Positions 26,536 through 35,307 of a DNA stretch of 62,971 nt are shown in pieces. Each line of letters opens with the position of its first letter. Position 1 is the stretch's first letter. Below the pieces are notes generated by a model. It had not been told where the DNA came from, ran no database searches, and worked only from the letters and a program-made list of their open reading frames with translations. Source of the DNA: Anaerolineales bacterium (GTDB taxonomy: Bacteria > Chloroflexota > Anaerolineae > Anaerolineales > Villigracilaceae); NCBI GenBank assembly GCA_014860745.1, contig JACZJC010000024.1, forward strand, positions 1 through 62,971. The letters are read 5' to 3'. The translations under genes and the position numbers were made by a program.

Positions 26536-28530
26536 ATGGCTTTTGATTCCGACCTTCAAGGTTCACAATCCTCCCAGACCAGCCTGCAGGAAAAATTTCT
26601 TGCGAATATCAGCGTTTCCTGGAAACTTAATTTATTGATTCTAGTGATGGTCATCGGTATTCTTGGAATTTTCATCATTGCCCTGCAGGGCATAAACACC
26701 ATCGAAAAATCAGAGGAACTCAATTTTACGGCCATGAGCGCACCCATCGCCGCCTTGAATCAGGCGGATATTGCCTTAAGTGAAATTCAGGCGGATTTGC
26801 ATGGGTTGGAAAACTCGAATCTGACCCCCGAAGAAATCGAAAACCGATTGGCTCAAATCGCCGGTGCAGAGGACCGTATCGCTTCAACCCTTCAAAAATA
26901 TGAAACGGACTGGTTCCAGCCTTTGGATTTAACTTTTCAGGCAGGGATGCCCAAAAATAGAATGGAAGAAATCCAAAATTCCCTGGTTGAACTGGCCAAC
27001 GAAGAGAAATTGTTGTTCGGCCAAATTAAGCAAAGTTACAACTTATACAATGAGAAATCCGCCGTCTTCTATCAAAAAATCAAGGCGGGCAGTTTTGATT
27101 CGGAGGCGGAAACCGAGATCAACGAACTTCTTGTTCTTATGCAAACCACCTCGAAAAAGTTGATTTACATCCACAGTGAAAGGCAGCTGCTGGCCAATGA
27201 AGTATTCCGTTCAACCTATCTCAATTTGAATATCAGGATGATTTTCGCACTCGTATTGGCGATCGGCGCGGGTCTGATATTAACAAATATGGTGGCACGC
27301 TCCATCAGCTCCAGGCTGATCATCCTGGGCAACAACGCCCTGGCTTTACAGGACAATCTTCTCGATCTCCGCTCGAATGTCACCATGGCGGGCAGGGATG
27401 AGATCGCCCTTGTTTCGAGGTCGTTCGATGAAATGTCCGGGCGCCTGAGAGAAATATTTGCAGACCTTGAAAACAAGGTCAACGAACGTACGGAAAGACT
27501 TGCCGCCGCCACCGCTGAAAGTTCCAAGCGGGCTCAGCAATTTGAGGCGATTACAATCGTAGCGCGCGCTATCAGTGCCACCCAGGACTTGCAGGAATTG
27601 CTCCCCAGAATCTCAAATGTGATCAGCGAACAATTCGGCTTTTATCATGTCGGTATTTTCCTGAACGACCCTTCCAACCAAATTGCAACCCTTGTGGCAG
27701 CAAACAGCGAAGGCGGACAGAAAATGCTCCAGCGCAGCCACCAGTTGAGGATTGGCGAACAAGGAATCGTGGGGTACGTCACCCAGACCGGCAATTCGCG
27801 CATCGCGCTGGACGTGGGAGCGGATGCGAATTACTTCGACAACCCTGAACTTCCCAACACCCATTCTGAAATGGCACTGCCCCTCAAGGCGGGCAGCCAG
27901 ATCATCGGCGCGTTGGATATCCAGAGCACGGAAGCGGGGGCATTTACAGACGATGATTTCGAAGCCCTTTCTGCCCTTGCGGATCAGGTCAGCCTTGCGA
28001 TTCAAAATGCCCGCCTGTTCGACCAGCTAAAAAAGACGTTGTCCGAATCTGAATCCATCCAGCGCCAATATATCCGCGAAACATGGAGCCGCCTGCCCAA
28101 AGAGGAAAAATTGACCGGTTATCGATATTCTGTAACGGGCGCCATCCCGCTGGATGAAAAGTCAAAAATTTCTGTTAATGAGCATCTCAGGGAAAAGCGC
28201 AAGGTCAGCGTACCGATCACCCTCCGTGGAGAGACCATCGGCACCCTTTCCGTTCATGTTCAAAAATCACAACACGTCAGCGCAGACCACATCGACCTTG
28301 TTCGAGCCGTGGCCGACCGCGTGGCTCTTTCTGCTGAAAACGCGCGCCTCTTCGAAGAGACCTCCTCCCGCGCCGAGAGGGAGCGCCTTGTATCAGATAT
28401 CACGACCAAGATTCGCACCACCAATGACCCGCAGGAAATGCTCCTCACCGCTGTGGATGAATTGCGACGGGCATTGGGCGTCAGCCATATCGAAATCATC
28501 CCGCAAAAAGTAACTCCCCCGGACAATTAG
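26536..28530 (+). CDS. Four-helix-bundle, HAMP and GAF membrane sensor, no output domain
   Basis: A 664-residue protein. Membrane helices lie at about 31-55 and 234-256; the roughly 175 residues between are entirely helical and charged (for example EEIENRLAQIAGAEDRIAST), like the 4HB sensor domain of chemoreceptors. HAMP is at about 257-315, then a coiled coil, GAF at 345-500 (NPELPNTHSEMALPL), a short second GAF with the Trp segment (IRETWSRLPKEEK) and the shared tail. An AAAGGAAAA ribosome-binding site precedes the ATG. The 74-base gap before it is the longest in the operon and shows no clear promoter. Confidence 0.85.
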   Translation: MAFDSDLQGSQSSQTSLQEKFLANISVSWKLNLLILVMVIGILGIFIIALQGINTIEKSEELNFTAMSAPIAALNQADIALSEIQADLHGLENSNLTPEEIENRLAQIAGAEDRIASTLQKYETDWFQPLDLTFQAGMPKNRMEEIQNSLVELANEEKLLFGQIKQSYNLYNEKSAVFYQKIKAGSFDSEAETEINELLVLMQTTSKKLIYIHSERQLLANEVFRSTYLNLNIRMIFALVLAIGAGLILTNMVARSISSRLIILGNNALALQDNLLDLRSNVTMAGRDEIALVSRSFDEMSGRLREIFADLENKVNERTERLAAATAESSKRAQQFEAITIVARAISATQDLQELLPRISNVISEQFGFYHVGIFLNDPSNQIATLVAANSEGGQKMLQRSHQLRIGEQGIVGYVTQTGNSRIALDVGADANYFDNPELPNTHSEMALPLKAGSQIIGALDIQSTEAGAFTDDDFEALSALADQVSLAIQNARLFDQLKKTLSESESIQRQYIRETWSRLPKEEKLTGYRYSVTGAIPLDEKSKISVNEHLREKRKVSVPITLRGETIGTLSVHVQKSQHVSADHIDLVRAVADRVALSAENARLFEETSSRAERERLVSDITTKIRTTNDPQEMLLTAVDELRRALGVSHIEIIPQKVTPPDN

Positions 28531-28548
28531 CTTTATCGAGGAACCATC

Positions 28549-29337
28549 ATGTTGAGAACCATAGCCATATCGAATGAAAAAGGCGGCGTTGCAAAAACCA
28601 CCACCACCCTTTCCCTGGGCGCCGCCCTTGTTGAATTGGGAAACCGCGTTTTACTGATCGACCTGGACGCCCAGGCCAACCTTACCCTCGCCCTCGGCCT
28701 TGAACCAGGCGAGACAGACAAGACATCCAGCAACATCATGCTGGACAATGTCCCGATTCTTGAGGTTTGCAAAAAGACGGATATCGAGAAATTGGATGTG
28801 ATTCCATCGAGCTCCCGCATTGAAATTTCCGAGCAATTCCTGCCGGTCCGCACGAATTACACCACCATCCTTCAACGCGCCATTCGGAATGCCACCAACC
28901 TGCACTATGATTACATTATTCTGGATTGCCCGCCGGCTTTGGGCGCCATCACCAAGAATGCGCTCGCCGCAGCGGAACTGCTGCTCATCCCAACCCAGGC
29001 GGAATATTTCTCGGCATATGCCTTGAGAAACATGATGACCCTCATCCGCAACATCCGCGAGGCGGATAACCCCAGCCTGGCCTATCGCATTCTCGTCACC
29101 ATGATGGATCGCAGAAACCGCACCCACCGCAACATCCACGAGCAGCTTCGCGCAACCTTCGGCGAAGGCGTCTTCAACACCGTCATCGAGATGGATACCA
29201 AATTACGCGAAAGTCCCATTGCCGGCCTGCCGATCACACATTACAAACCCGGCGCACGCGGTTCCACCCAATACCGTGTCCTCGCCCAGGAGTTAATGGA
29301 ATATGCCAAAGAAACCGAAAATAGACAAGCGGCTTAA
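28549..29337 (+). CDS. Orphan ParA/Soj-type ATPase
   Basis: A 262-residue ParA-family protein. The deviant Walker A motif EKGGVAKTTT has the signature Lys11 and P-loop Lys16, Walker A' is VLLIDLDAQAN and Walker B is YIILDCPPA. Plasmid-type N-terminal DNA-binding domain is absent, so it is of the chromosomal or orphan class. No ParB or parS is next to it. Orphan ParA proteins in chemotaxis operons (ParC of Vibrio, PpfA of Rhodobacter) position signalling clusters on nucleoid or pole; placement between the GAF sensors and their kinase suggests an analogous role here. The coding end overlaps the kinase gene by 35 bases. Confidence 0.9.
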   Translation: MLRTIAISNEKGGVAKTTTTLSLGAALVELGNRVLLIDLDAQANLTLALGLEPGETDKTSSNIMLDNVPILEVCKKTDIEKLDVIPSSSRIEISEQFLPVRTNYTTILQRAIRNATNLHYDYIILDCPPALGAITKNALAAAELLLIPTQAEYFSAYALRNMMTLIRNIREADNPSLAYRILVTMMDRRNRTHRNIHEQLRATFGEGVFNTVIEMDTKLRESPIAGLPITHYKPGARGSTQYRVLAQELMEYAKETENRQAA

Positions 29338-32300
29338 TAAGCTCTTCGAGGACATTCAGCCGGAGAAGAATGACTCGAAGCCTGGGAACAGGCCGACGGT
29401 CAGCGATGAGGCGCCTCCTCCTCCGCTGAAACCTGCCCCGCAAAAAACTGAATCAGCCGCCCCCCCGATTCCGACCCGCAAGCGCCAAACGTCTGCCCTC
29501 GTTCTACCGGAGATTGTCACTCGCCCGCTGGTTGGATTGGATTCCTCGGCATATTCCGTAAATATCCAAACTGGTGATCAGGAATGGGTCACGATGCGCC
29601 TGCTGGATGAAAACCGCGAGCGTCAATGGTCCACCGAAGAACAACTGCTCATCAAACAGGTGACCGACCAGTTGTCTCTGGCTCTTGAAAACGCCCGGCT
29701 CTTCCAGGAAACGCAAAAGCGTGCGCAGGAACTCGCTGTCATCAATGAGGTGGTATCCTCGGTCGCAAGCACGCTGGATATTAACAATACCCTGCAGAAG
29801 ATCGCGGACAATCTGCTTATTTTGCTTTCCGCAAGCCGGGTAGGCATCACGCTGATGAATAACGATAGAACGGCATTGATACTTACAGCCGATGCAACAC
29901 CGACCTTCGGTATACCCGTCAACCTCGGCCTGATCATTCCAATCGAGGGTAATCTGGCTACAGAAGAAGTCATCCGCACCCGCAAGCCGCTCTTTATCCA
30001 GGATGTGGCAAACAACCCGCTGGCTGGACCCATTCGTGATGTGCTGGTCCAACGGGGCACAAAGAACCTTTTGATCATGCCCCTTCTCACAGAGGAAGAA
30101 GTCATCGGCACGATCGGTGTGGATTTTGACAGCCTCGACCGTTTAATTACCCAGGATGAACTGCGCCTGCTGGATAACATCGTCTACCAAACCGCAACGG
30201 CCATTCAGAAGAATCAACTCTTCGAACGTATCGGAAAATCGGAAGCGGACTTGCGCGCCTTGTTCCACTCAATGGAAGATGTGGTGCTGGTGATGAGCAG
30301 GGATGGACGGTATGAACGCATCGCTCCGACTAATCCTTCAAAACTAATCAAGCCCCCGGATGAACTGCTTGGAAAATACGTCCATGAAGTGCTACCAAAG
30401 GAAACCGCCGACCGGTTCATGACGGCCATTCAAGATACCCTCGATAAAACCGAAAGAATTCAGATCGAATACGAACTGCCCGTTGGCAATGATAAATACT
30501 GGTTCCTTGCCAACCTGACCAAGCTGGATGAAGACCGCGTGTTCTGGGTGGCCCGCGATATTACCGACCGCAAGATGGCGGAAGAGGCGATCCGCCGCAG
30601 GAACGAATATCTCGCCGTGTCGGCAGAGATCGGCAAGCTGGTTACCTCCACGCTCGATCTGAACTCGATCTTTGCCCGCACCGTAAACCTGGTCAACGAA
30701 CGCTTCAATCACTACTATGCCGCGATCTACATTGTGGAGGAGACGGGATTCAACGCCGCCCTGCGGGAAGCGACCGGCGCAGCCGGTGCTCAAATGAAGA
30801 GGCAAAATCACTCATATCAGATCAATACCAAGACCACGGTGGGCAAGGTGGCTTCAGAGGGAAAAGCGCTTGTCGTAAATAATGTTAAGACGAATCCGCT
30901 TCACGATAAAAATCCGCTTCTTCCCAATACCAGGGCTGAGGCCGCCATTCCCCTCAAGATCGGCAATCGTATCATCGGTGTGATCGATATTCAAGCGGAA
31001 AGCGAAGATGCCTTCACCGACGATGAAGTAGGCGTACTACAAACCCTCGCCGACCAGATCGCCGTGGCGATCGATAACGCGCGCTCCTTCGAGCTTTCAC
31101 AGCAGGCCGTGATGGAAATGCGTGAGATCGACCGTTTGAAGAGTCAATTCCTCGCCAATATGAGCCATGAGCTGCGCACGCCTCTCAACTCGATTATTGG
31201 TTTTTCCCGCGTCATCCTGAAGGGCATCGACGGCCCGGTGACGGAATTGCAGCAGCAGGACCTGACCGCCATTTATAACTCCGGCCAGCACCTGCTCGGC
31301 CTTATCAACGATATCCTCGACCTTGCCAAGATCGAAGCCGGCAAGATGGAACTGGCATTCGACGAAGTCAATATTGCTGATGTCGCCAACAGCGTGCTTT
31401 CCACCATGAGCGGGCTGGTGAAAGACCGTCCGATTCAGTTGAAGCGCATTATCGAACCGAATCTGCCGACAGTCCGCGCGGACGCGATTCGCGTCCGCCA
31501 AGTGATGATCAATCTCCTTTCCAATGCAGCCAAATTTACCGAGGATGGGGATATCATCGTCGAGGTAGGCATGCGGCCCGGAACAGCCGGCCGCAACGAG
31601 ATTCGGGTAAGCGTCACGGATACCGGCCCTGGGATCTCCGAACAGGATCAGGAAAAGTTATTCCAGCCATTCTCACAGGTGGACGACTCACCCACCCGTA
31701 AGACCGGCGGCACAGGTTTGGGTTTGTCCATCTGCCAGCAATTAATCAATATGCACGGCGGGCGGATTTGGGTGGAAAGCAAGGTTGGCAAGGGCAGCAC
31801 ATTCTATTTCACTCTGCCCCTCTTCCGCAAGGAAAAGGACGGGGAAATTCTCCCTTTGGGCAACAAGATCATCCTCTCCATAGATGATGATCCGCAGGTC
31901 ATTGGTTTATATGAACGCTACCTGCAGCCGCAAGGCTACCAGGTCATTCCGTTGACCGACCCCTCGCGGGCAGTGGAGCGGGTTAAACAATTGAAACCGT
32001 TTGCGGTTACATTGGATATCATGATGCCGGGCATTGACGGATGGCAGGTTTTGGATACCTTGAAAGGCAATCCCGATACCCGCAACATTCCCGTGATCGT
32101 CTGCAGTATTGTCGAAGACCTTGAAAAAGGTTTCAACCTCGGTGCCACCGATTACCTCGTGAAACCCATCCTTGAAGATGACCTTGTCAACGCGCTCGAC
32201 CGCCTGAACTCCGACGGCTCGATCCGCGATGTGCTGGTGATCGACGACAACCCGGACGATCTGCGTTTGATCAGCAAAATATTAAATGACGACGGCAGAT

Positions 32301-32611
32301 ATAAGCCCATCCTCGCCGAAGGCGGGCGCAGCGGATGGAATATTATTTCAACCGGAAACCCTCCCCACGCCATCATTCTTGACTTGTTCATGCCGGAGCT
32401 TAACGGGTTCCAGATCCTGGAGAACTTACAAGCGGATAAAAGACTGCGCGATATTCCCACTCTCGTCATCAGTGGCGTGGAACTGACACCGGAACAAAAA
32501 CAGCAGCTTCACGAGTTTGGCCGGAACGTGCTCACAAAAGGGATGTTCAGCGAAAAGGAACTGCTGACCTCCATCCAGCGCTCGCTCGAAAGAATCCAAC
32601 CGAACAAGTAA
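29303..32611 (+). CDS. Soluble hybrid histidine kinase: partial GAF, GAF, PAS, GAF, HisKA, HATPase, two receivers
   Basis: A 1102-residue kinase without membrane segments, the only kinase of the operon. A basic, proline-rich linker (1-80) leads into what looks like only the second half of a GAF domain (about 85-135, with WSTEEQLLIKQVTDQLSLAL). Next come a full GAF (140-305), PAS (310-425), GAF (435-590, NPLLPNTRAEAAIPL), HisKA with phospho-acceptor His622 (FLANMSHELRTPLNSIIGF), HATPase (about 720-840, DTGPGIS and GGTGLGLSICQQL), and two receivers with Asp905 and Asp1027. The GAF type matches the eleven upstream sensors, so mixed GAF pairing is plausible. Possible phosphate recipients are the two small receivers and the threonine synthase receiver. 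Confidence 0.92.
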   Translation: MPKKPKIDKRLNKLFEDIQPEKNDSKPGNRPTVSDEAPPPPLKPAPQKTESAAPPIPTRKRQTSALVLPEIVTRPLVGLDSSAYSVNIQTGDQEWVTMRLLDENRERQWSTEEQLLIKQVTDQLSLALENARLFQETQKRAQELAVINEVVSSVASTLDINNTLQKIADNLLILLSASRVGITLMNNDRTALILTADATPTFGIPVNLGLIIPIEGNLATEEVIRTRKPLFIQDVANNPLAGPIRDVLVQRGTKNLLIMPLLTEEEVIGTIGVDFDSLDRLITQDELRLLDNIVYQTATAIQKNQLFERIGKSEADLRALFHSMEDVVLVMSRDGRYERIAPTNPSKLIKPPDELLGKYVHEVLPKETADRFMTAIQDTLDKTERIQIEYELPVGNDKYWFLANLTKLDEDRVFWVARDITDRKMAEEAIRRRNEYLAVSAEIGKLVTSTLDLNSIFARTVNLVNERFNHYYAAIYIVEETGFNAALREATGAAGAQMKRQNHSYQINTKTTVGKVASEGKALVVNNVKTNPLHDKNPLLPNTRAEAAIPLKIGNRIIGVIDIQAESEDAFTDDEVGVLQTLADQIAVAIDNARSFELSQQAVMEMREIDRLKSQFLANMSHELRTPLNSIIGFSRVILKGIDGPVTELQQQDLTAIYNSGQHLLGLINDILDLAKIEAGKMELAFDEVNIADVANSVLSTMSGLVKDRPIQLKRIIEPNLPTVRADAIRVRQVMINLLSNAAKFTEDGDIIVEVGMRPGTAGRNEIRVSVTDTGPGISEQDQEKLFQPFSQVDDSPTRKTGGTGLGLSICQQLINMHGGRIWVESKVGKGSTFYFTLPLFRKEKDGEILPLGNKIILSIDDDPQVIGLYERYLQPQGYQVIPLTDPSRAVERVKQLKPFAVTLDIMMPGIDGWQVLDTLKGNPDTRNIPVIVCSIVEDLEKGFNLGATDYLVKPILEDDLVNALDRLNSDGSIRDVLVIDDNPDDLRLISKILNDDGRYKPILAEGGRSGWNIISTGNPPHAIILDLFMPELNGFQILENLQADKRLRDIPTLVISGVELTPEQKQQLHEFGRNVLTKGMFSEKELLTSIQRSLERIQPNK

Positions 32612-32631
32612 TCACCAGGAGATTTAATTAA

Positions 32632-34284
32632 GTGTCTTTCATTATCAAGTGTCTGGACTGCGGGCATAACGCGCCTTATTACCCAACATCATCCACCTGT
32701 CCTAAATGCGGAAGTCAATGGCGGGAAGCGGAATATGACTACGAACGGATCGGTAAGATCCTGCCGCCCCTGCTTGCATCCAGGCCGGCTGACTTGTGGC
32801 GATTTCGAGAGTTATTACCCGTCCGAAACCCCAATGTAAGCCTGTCTCTCGGGGAAGGCAGCACGCCGTTGATCCGCGCGGGAAACCTTGGCATGATGCT
32901 TGGCTGCCCTAACATATTCATTAAAGATGAAAGGCAGGGGCCGACTTCCTCCTTTAAGGACCGGCAGGCGGCAGTCACCATCGCGGCGTTGAAGGAGGCA
33001 GGTATCACCGAAATGGTGGCCGCATCCACAGGCAATGTCGCCATCTCATACTCCGCCTATGCCTCCCGCGCAGGGATGAAATTATGGGCTTTCGTCACCA
33101 GCCTTGTGCCTGCAGTAAAAATGCGCGAAATCGCGCTCTATGGAAGCCAAGTGATCAAGATCACCGGGTCATACGATCAATGCAAACAGGTCGCGTCTGA
33201 ATTCGCTCGTCAGCGCCGCCTCTACCAGGATATGGGTGCGCGGACCATCACATCCATCGAAGCCATGAAAACGATCGCCTTCGAGATCGCCGAGCAGTTG
33301 ACTGCCGTGCAGGGTCCCGGTGAAACCTCCCCCTGGCGTACACCCGATTGGTATGTGCAGGCGATCAGCGGAGGGATGGGACCGCTGGGCGTATATAAAG
33401 GCTTCCGGGAAATGAAGCAAATGGGATGGGTGGACCGCATCCCCGCCTTTGCCCCGATTCAAGCAGAAGGCTGCGCACCAATGGTCAATAGCTGGAAAAA
33501 GGGACTGGATAAAGTTGAGCCGGTAAAGTCGCCTAAAACCCGCATTGAGACCCTCGCCACCGGCGACCCCGGACGCTCCTACGAATTCCTGCGTGAATAT
33601 GTCAACAGCACGAACGGCGCATTCGAAAGTGTCAGCGATGAGGATGCCTTCCGCGCCATGCATGTGCTGGCAAAAATGGAAGGCATCTCTGCCGAACCAG
33701 CCGCGGCGGCGGCATTCGCCGGGCTATTCAAACTGATTCGCGCCGGGGTGATCAAACCCAGCGACACGGTTGTGGTCAACTGCACCGGCCACACCATGCC
33801 GGCCGAAGCGGGCATCCTTGGCGACAACTGGTCGCGCGATGTAAAGTTCCCGACCCTGGATGAGACTCCGCAGGAAGGTCTGCTCTCCGCCCTTACCCAG
33901 GTGGCTCCGGAGCGCTTCCCCAAGATCGTGATCGTCGAAGATACCACCGAGGCGCGTCGTCTTATTCGCCGCATTTTACAATCGCAGGGAAACTTCACAA
34001 TCCTGGAGGCCGTCAATGGGCGCGAAGGCCTCGAATTGATCCAGCGCGAACGGCCCGACCTCATCATCCTTGACTTGATGATGCCGGAAATGGACGGCTT
34101 TGCCGTCATCGAAGCCTTGCGGGCGAATCCAGAAACAGCCACCATACCGGTGATCGTTGCAACCGCAAAGGAATTGACCCCGGATGAGAAGAACCGCCTC
34201 GGCGGCCAGATCCAATCCCTGATGCAAAAGGGCGATTTTCTCAACGATGAATTCCTTGAAGAAGTAAAGTCCCTGATCAAATAA
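32632..34284 (+). CDS. Threonine synthase-like PLP enzyme fused to a C-terminal receiver domain
   Basis: A 550-residue fusion. Residues 1-35 hold a CX2C...CX2C zinc ribbon (CLDCGHNAP, CPKCGSQW). Residues 45-410 are a fold-type II PLP enzyme like threonine synthase, with the Schiff-base lysine at 109 (TSSFKDRQA), a substrate loop AASTGNVAIS and a phosphate-binding QAISGGMGPLG. After a 20-residue linker, residues 428-550 form a CheY-like receiver: acidic IVEDTT, phospho-acceptor Asp481 (LIILDLMMPEMDGF), switch Thr in IVATAKE and Lys in MQKGDF. The GTG start has an AGGAG site 10 bases upstream. The reading frame is continuous, so this is a true fusion. Known threonine synthases lack receivers; control of the enzyme by phosphorylation is an inference. 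Confidence 0.9.
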   Translation: MSFIIKCLDCGHNAPYYPTSSTCPKCGSQWREAEYDYERIGKILPPLLASRPADLWRFRELLPVRNPNVSLSLGEGSTPLIRAGNLGMMLGCPNIFIKDERQGPTSSFKDRQAAVTIAALKEAGITEMVAASTGNVAISYSAYASRAGMKLWAFVTSLVPAVKMREIALYGSQVIKITGSYDQCKQVASEFARQRRLYQDMGARTITSIEAMKTIAFEIAEQLTAVQGPGETSPWRTPDWYVQAISGGMGPLGVYKGFREMKQMGWVDRIPAFAPIQAEGCAPMVNSWKKGLDKVEPVKSPKTRIETLATGDPGRSYEFLREYVNSTNGAFESVSDEDAFRAMHVLAKMEGISAEPAAAAAFAGLFKLIRAGVIKPSDTVVVNCTGHTMPAEAGILGDNWSRDVKFPTLDETPQEGLLSALTQVAPERFPKIVIVEDTTEARRLIRRILQSQGNFTILEAVNGREGLELIQRERPDLIILDLMMPEMDGFAVIEALRANPETATIPVIVATAKELTPDEKNRLGGQIQSLMQKGDFLNDEFLEEVKSLIK

Positions 34285-34323
34285 CATCCTTTACAAGCAA
34301 GGAACAAACAAAGGCTGGCATCA

Positions 34324-35271
34324 TTGCCCAAAAAACAACCCGCCGGGATCTTAGCGGCATTTAGTTCCGCCGTGTTCCTGGGGCTGGCGCCTGTTTTCGG
34401 AAAACTCGCCATCCTCGAGGGCTTCACGCCGCTGGCGGTGGTCGCCTTGCGTACCGGCTTCGCCGCGGCGATCCTGCTGCTGGTTGTTTCACTTTTCTAT
34501 CGCCAATATTTGTATATTTTCCCGGTCGGCCTGGTGGGCTGTATGTTGGCAGGTACCATTAATGGCCTGGGGTCGCTCCTTTACTATCTCGCGCTTGAAA
34601 AACTGGATGCCAGCCTGGGGCAGTTGTTATATTCGCTCTATCCCTTCTTTGTGGCGCTCTGGCTCATCCTCGATCATCAACCCCCCAGCCGATTAACATT
34701 TTTCCGAATTGGGCTGGCGATGATCGCCGTCCTCCTGCTAACAAGCGTACCCGGGCGTTCCATCGACGTTCCCGGAGTCCTCATGATGATCGGCGCGGCC
34801 ATTCTTTACGCCATGCACCTGCCCATCAACCAGCGCGTTCTGTATGAAGTGCCCGCCCCCACCGTGGCGCTGTATACCCTACTTTCAATGAGCGCAGTTG
34901 TCATTCCCGCCTATCTTTTGTTCGACAGGGCCTGGCCGGTTTCAAATATTCCCTGGCTGCCCGTTGCAGGCCTGACCTTTGTCACCGTCTTTTCGCGGAT
35001 TGCCCTCTTTTTAGGGGTTAAGAAAATTGGTGGAATGCAAACCGCCTTATTAGGACTCGCCGAATTATTGATTGCCATATTCTTCAGCCACATTTGGCTG
35101 GGCGAGAACCTTTCCCCGCTCCAATGGCTGGGCGCGCTCGGACTCACGATCAGCCTGATTCTGGTAATGTATGAGCATCCTGCCACGCCGACGCATAGCG
35201 GGAAAACCGGCTGGCTATCATGGATCCGCGCGCCAGGCTTGCCGAAGGATATCTTTGGTCCCTATGAATGA
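34324..35271 (+). CDS. EamA/DMT-family transporter
   Basis: A 315-residue protein with about ten membrane helices in two EamA repeats of five, the architecture of the drug/metabolite transporter superfamily. Members export or import metabolites such as amino acids (RhtA exports threonine and homoserine). The start is a TTG at 34324; there is no nearer ATG. It lies 39 bases after the threonine synthase-receiver gene on the same strand and just before a terminator, so it is probably the last gene of the operon. A threonine link is suggested only by position. Confidence 0.85.
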   Translation: MPKKQPAGILAAFSSAVFLGLAPVFGKLAILEGFTPLAVVALRTGFAAAILLLVVSLFYRQYLYIFPVGLVGCMLAGTINGLGSLLYYLALEKLDASLGQLLYSLYPFFVALWLILDHQPPSRLTFFRIGLAMIAVLLLTSVPGRSIDVPGVLMMIGAAILYAMHLPINQRVLYEVPAPTVALYTLLSMSAVVIPAYLLFDRAWPVSNIPWLPVAGLTFVTVFSRIALFLGVKKIGGMQTALLGLAELLIAIFFSHIWLGENLSPLQWLGALGLTISLILVMYEHPATPTHSGKTGWLSWIRAPGLPKDIFGPYE

Positions 35272-35304
35272 AAAAAATGCCGCTTTTGAAGCGGCCATTT
35301 TTAT
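35272..35304. terminator. Bidirectional terminator closing two convergent operons
   Basis: An A-rich stretch and CCGCTT pair with AAGCGG and a T-rich stretch around a 3-base loop, with a one-base bulge. It lies directly after the transporter stop and just before the end of the minus-strand response regulator. Confidence 0.8.
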
Positions 35305-35307
35305 CCC

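Noticed and set aside
29504-30180. Long minus-strand open frames within the hybrid kinase gene
   Set aside because: Two antisense frames of 182 and 185 codons; neither has a family pattern, and similar antisense frames occur under nearly all GAF genes because of codon bias.
33579-34427. A 282-codon minus-strand frame opposite the threonine synthase-receiver gene
   Set aside because: Serine/arginine-rich composition typical of an antisense shadow; the plus strand encodes intact enzyme motifs.
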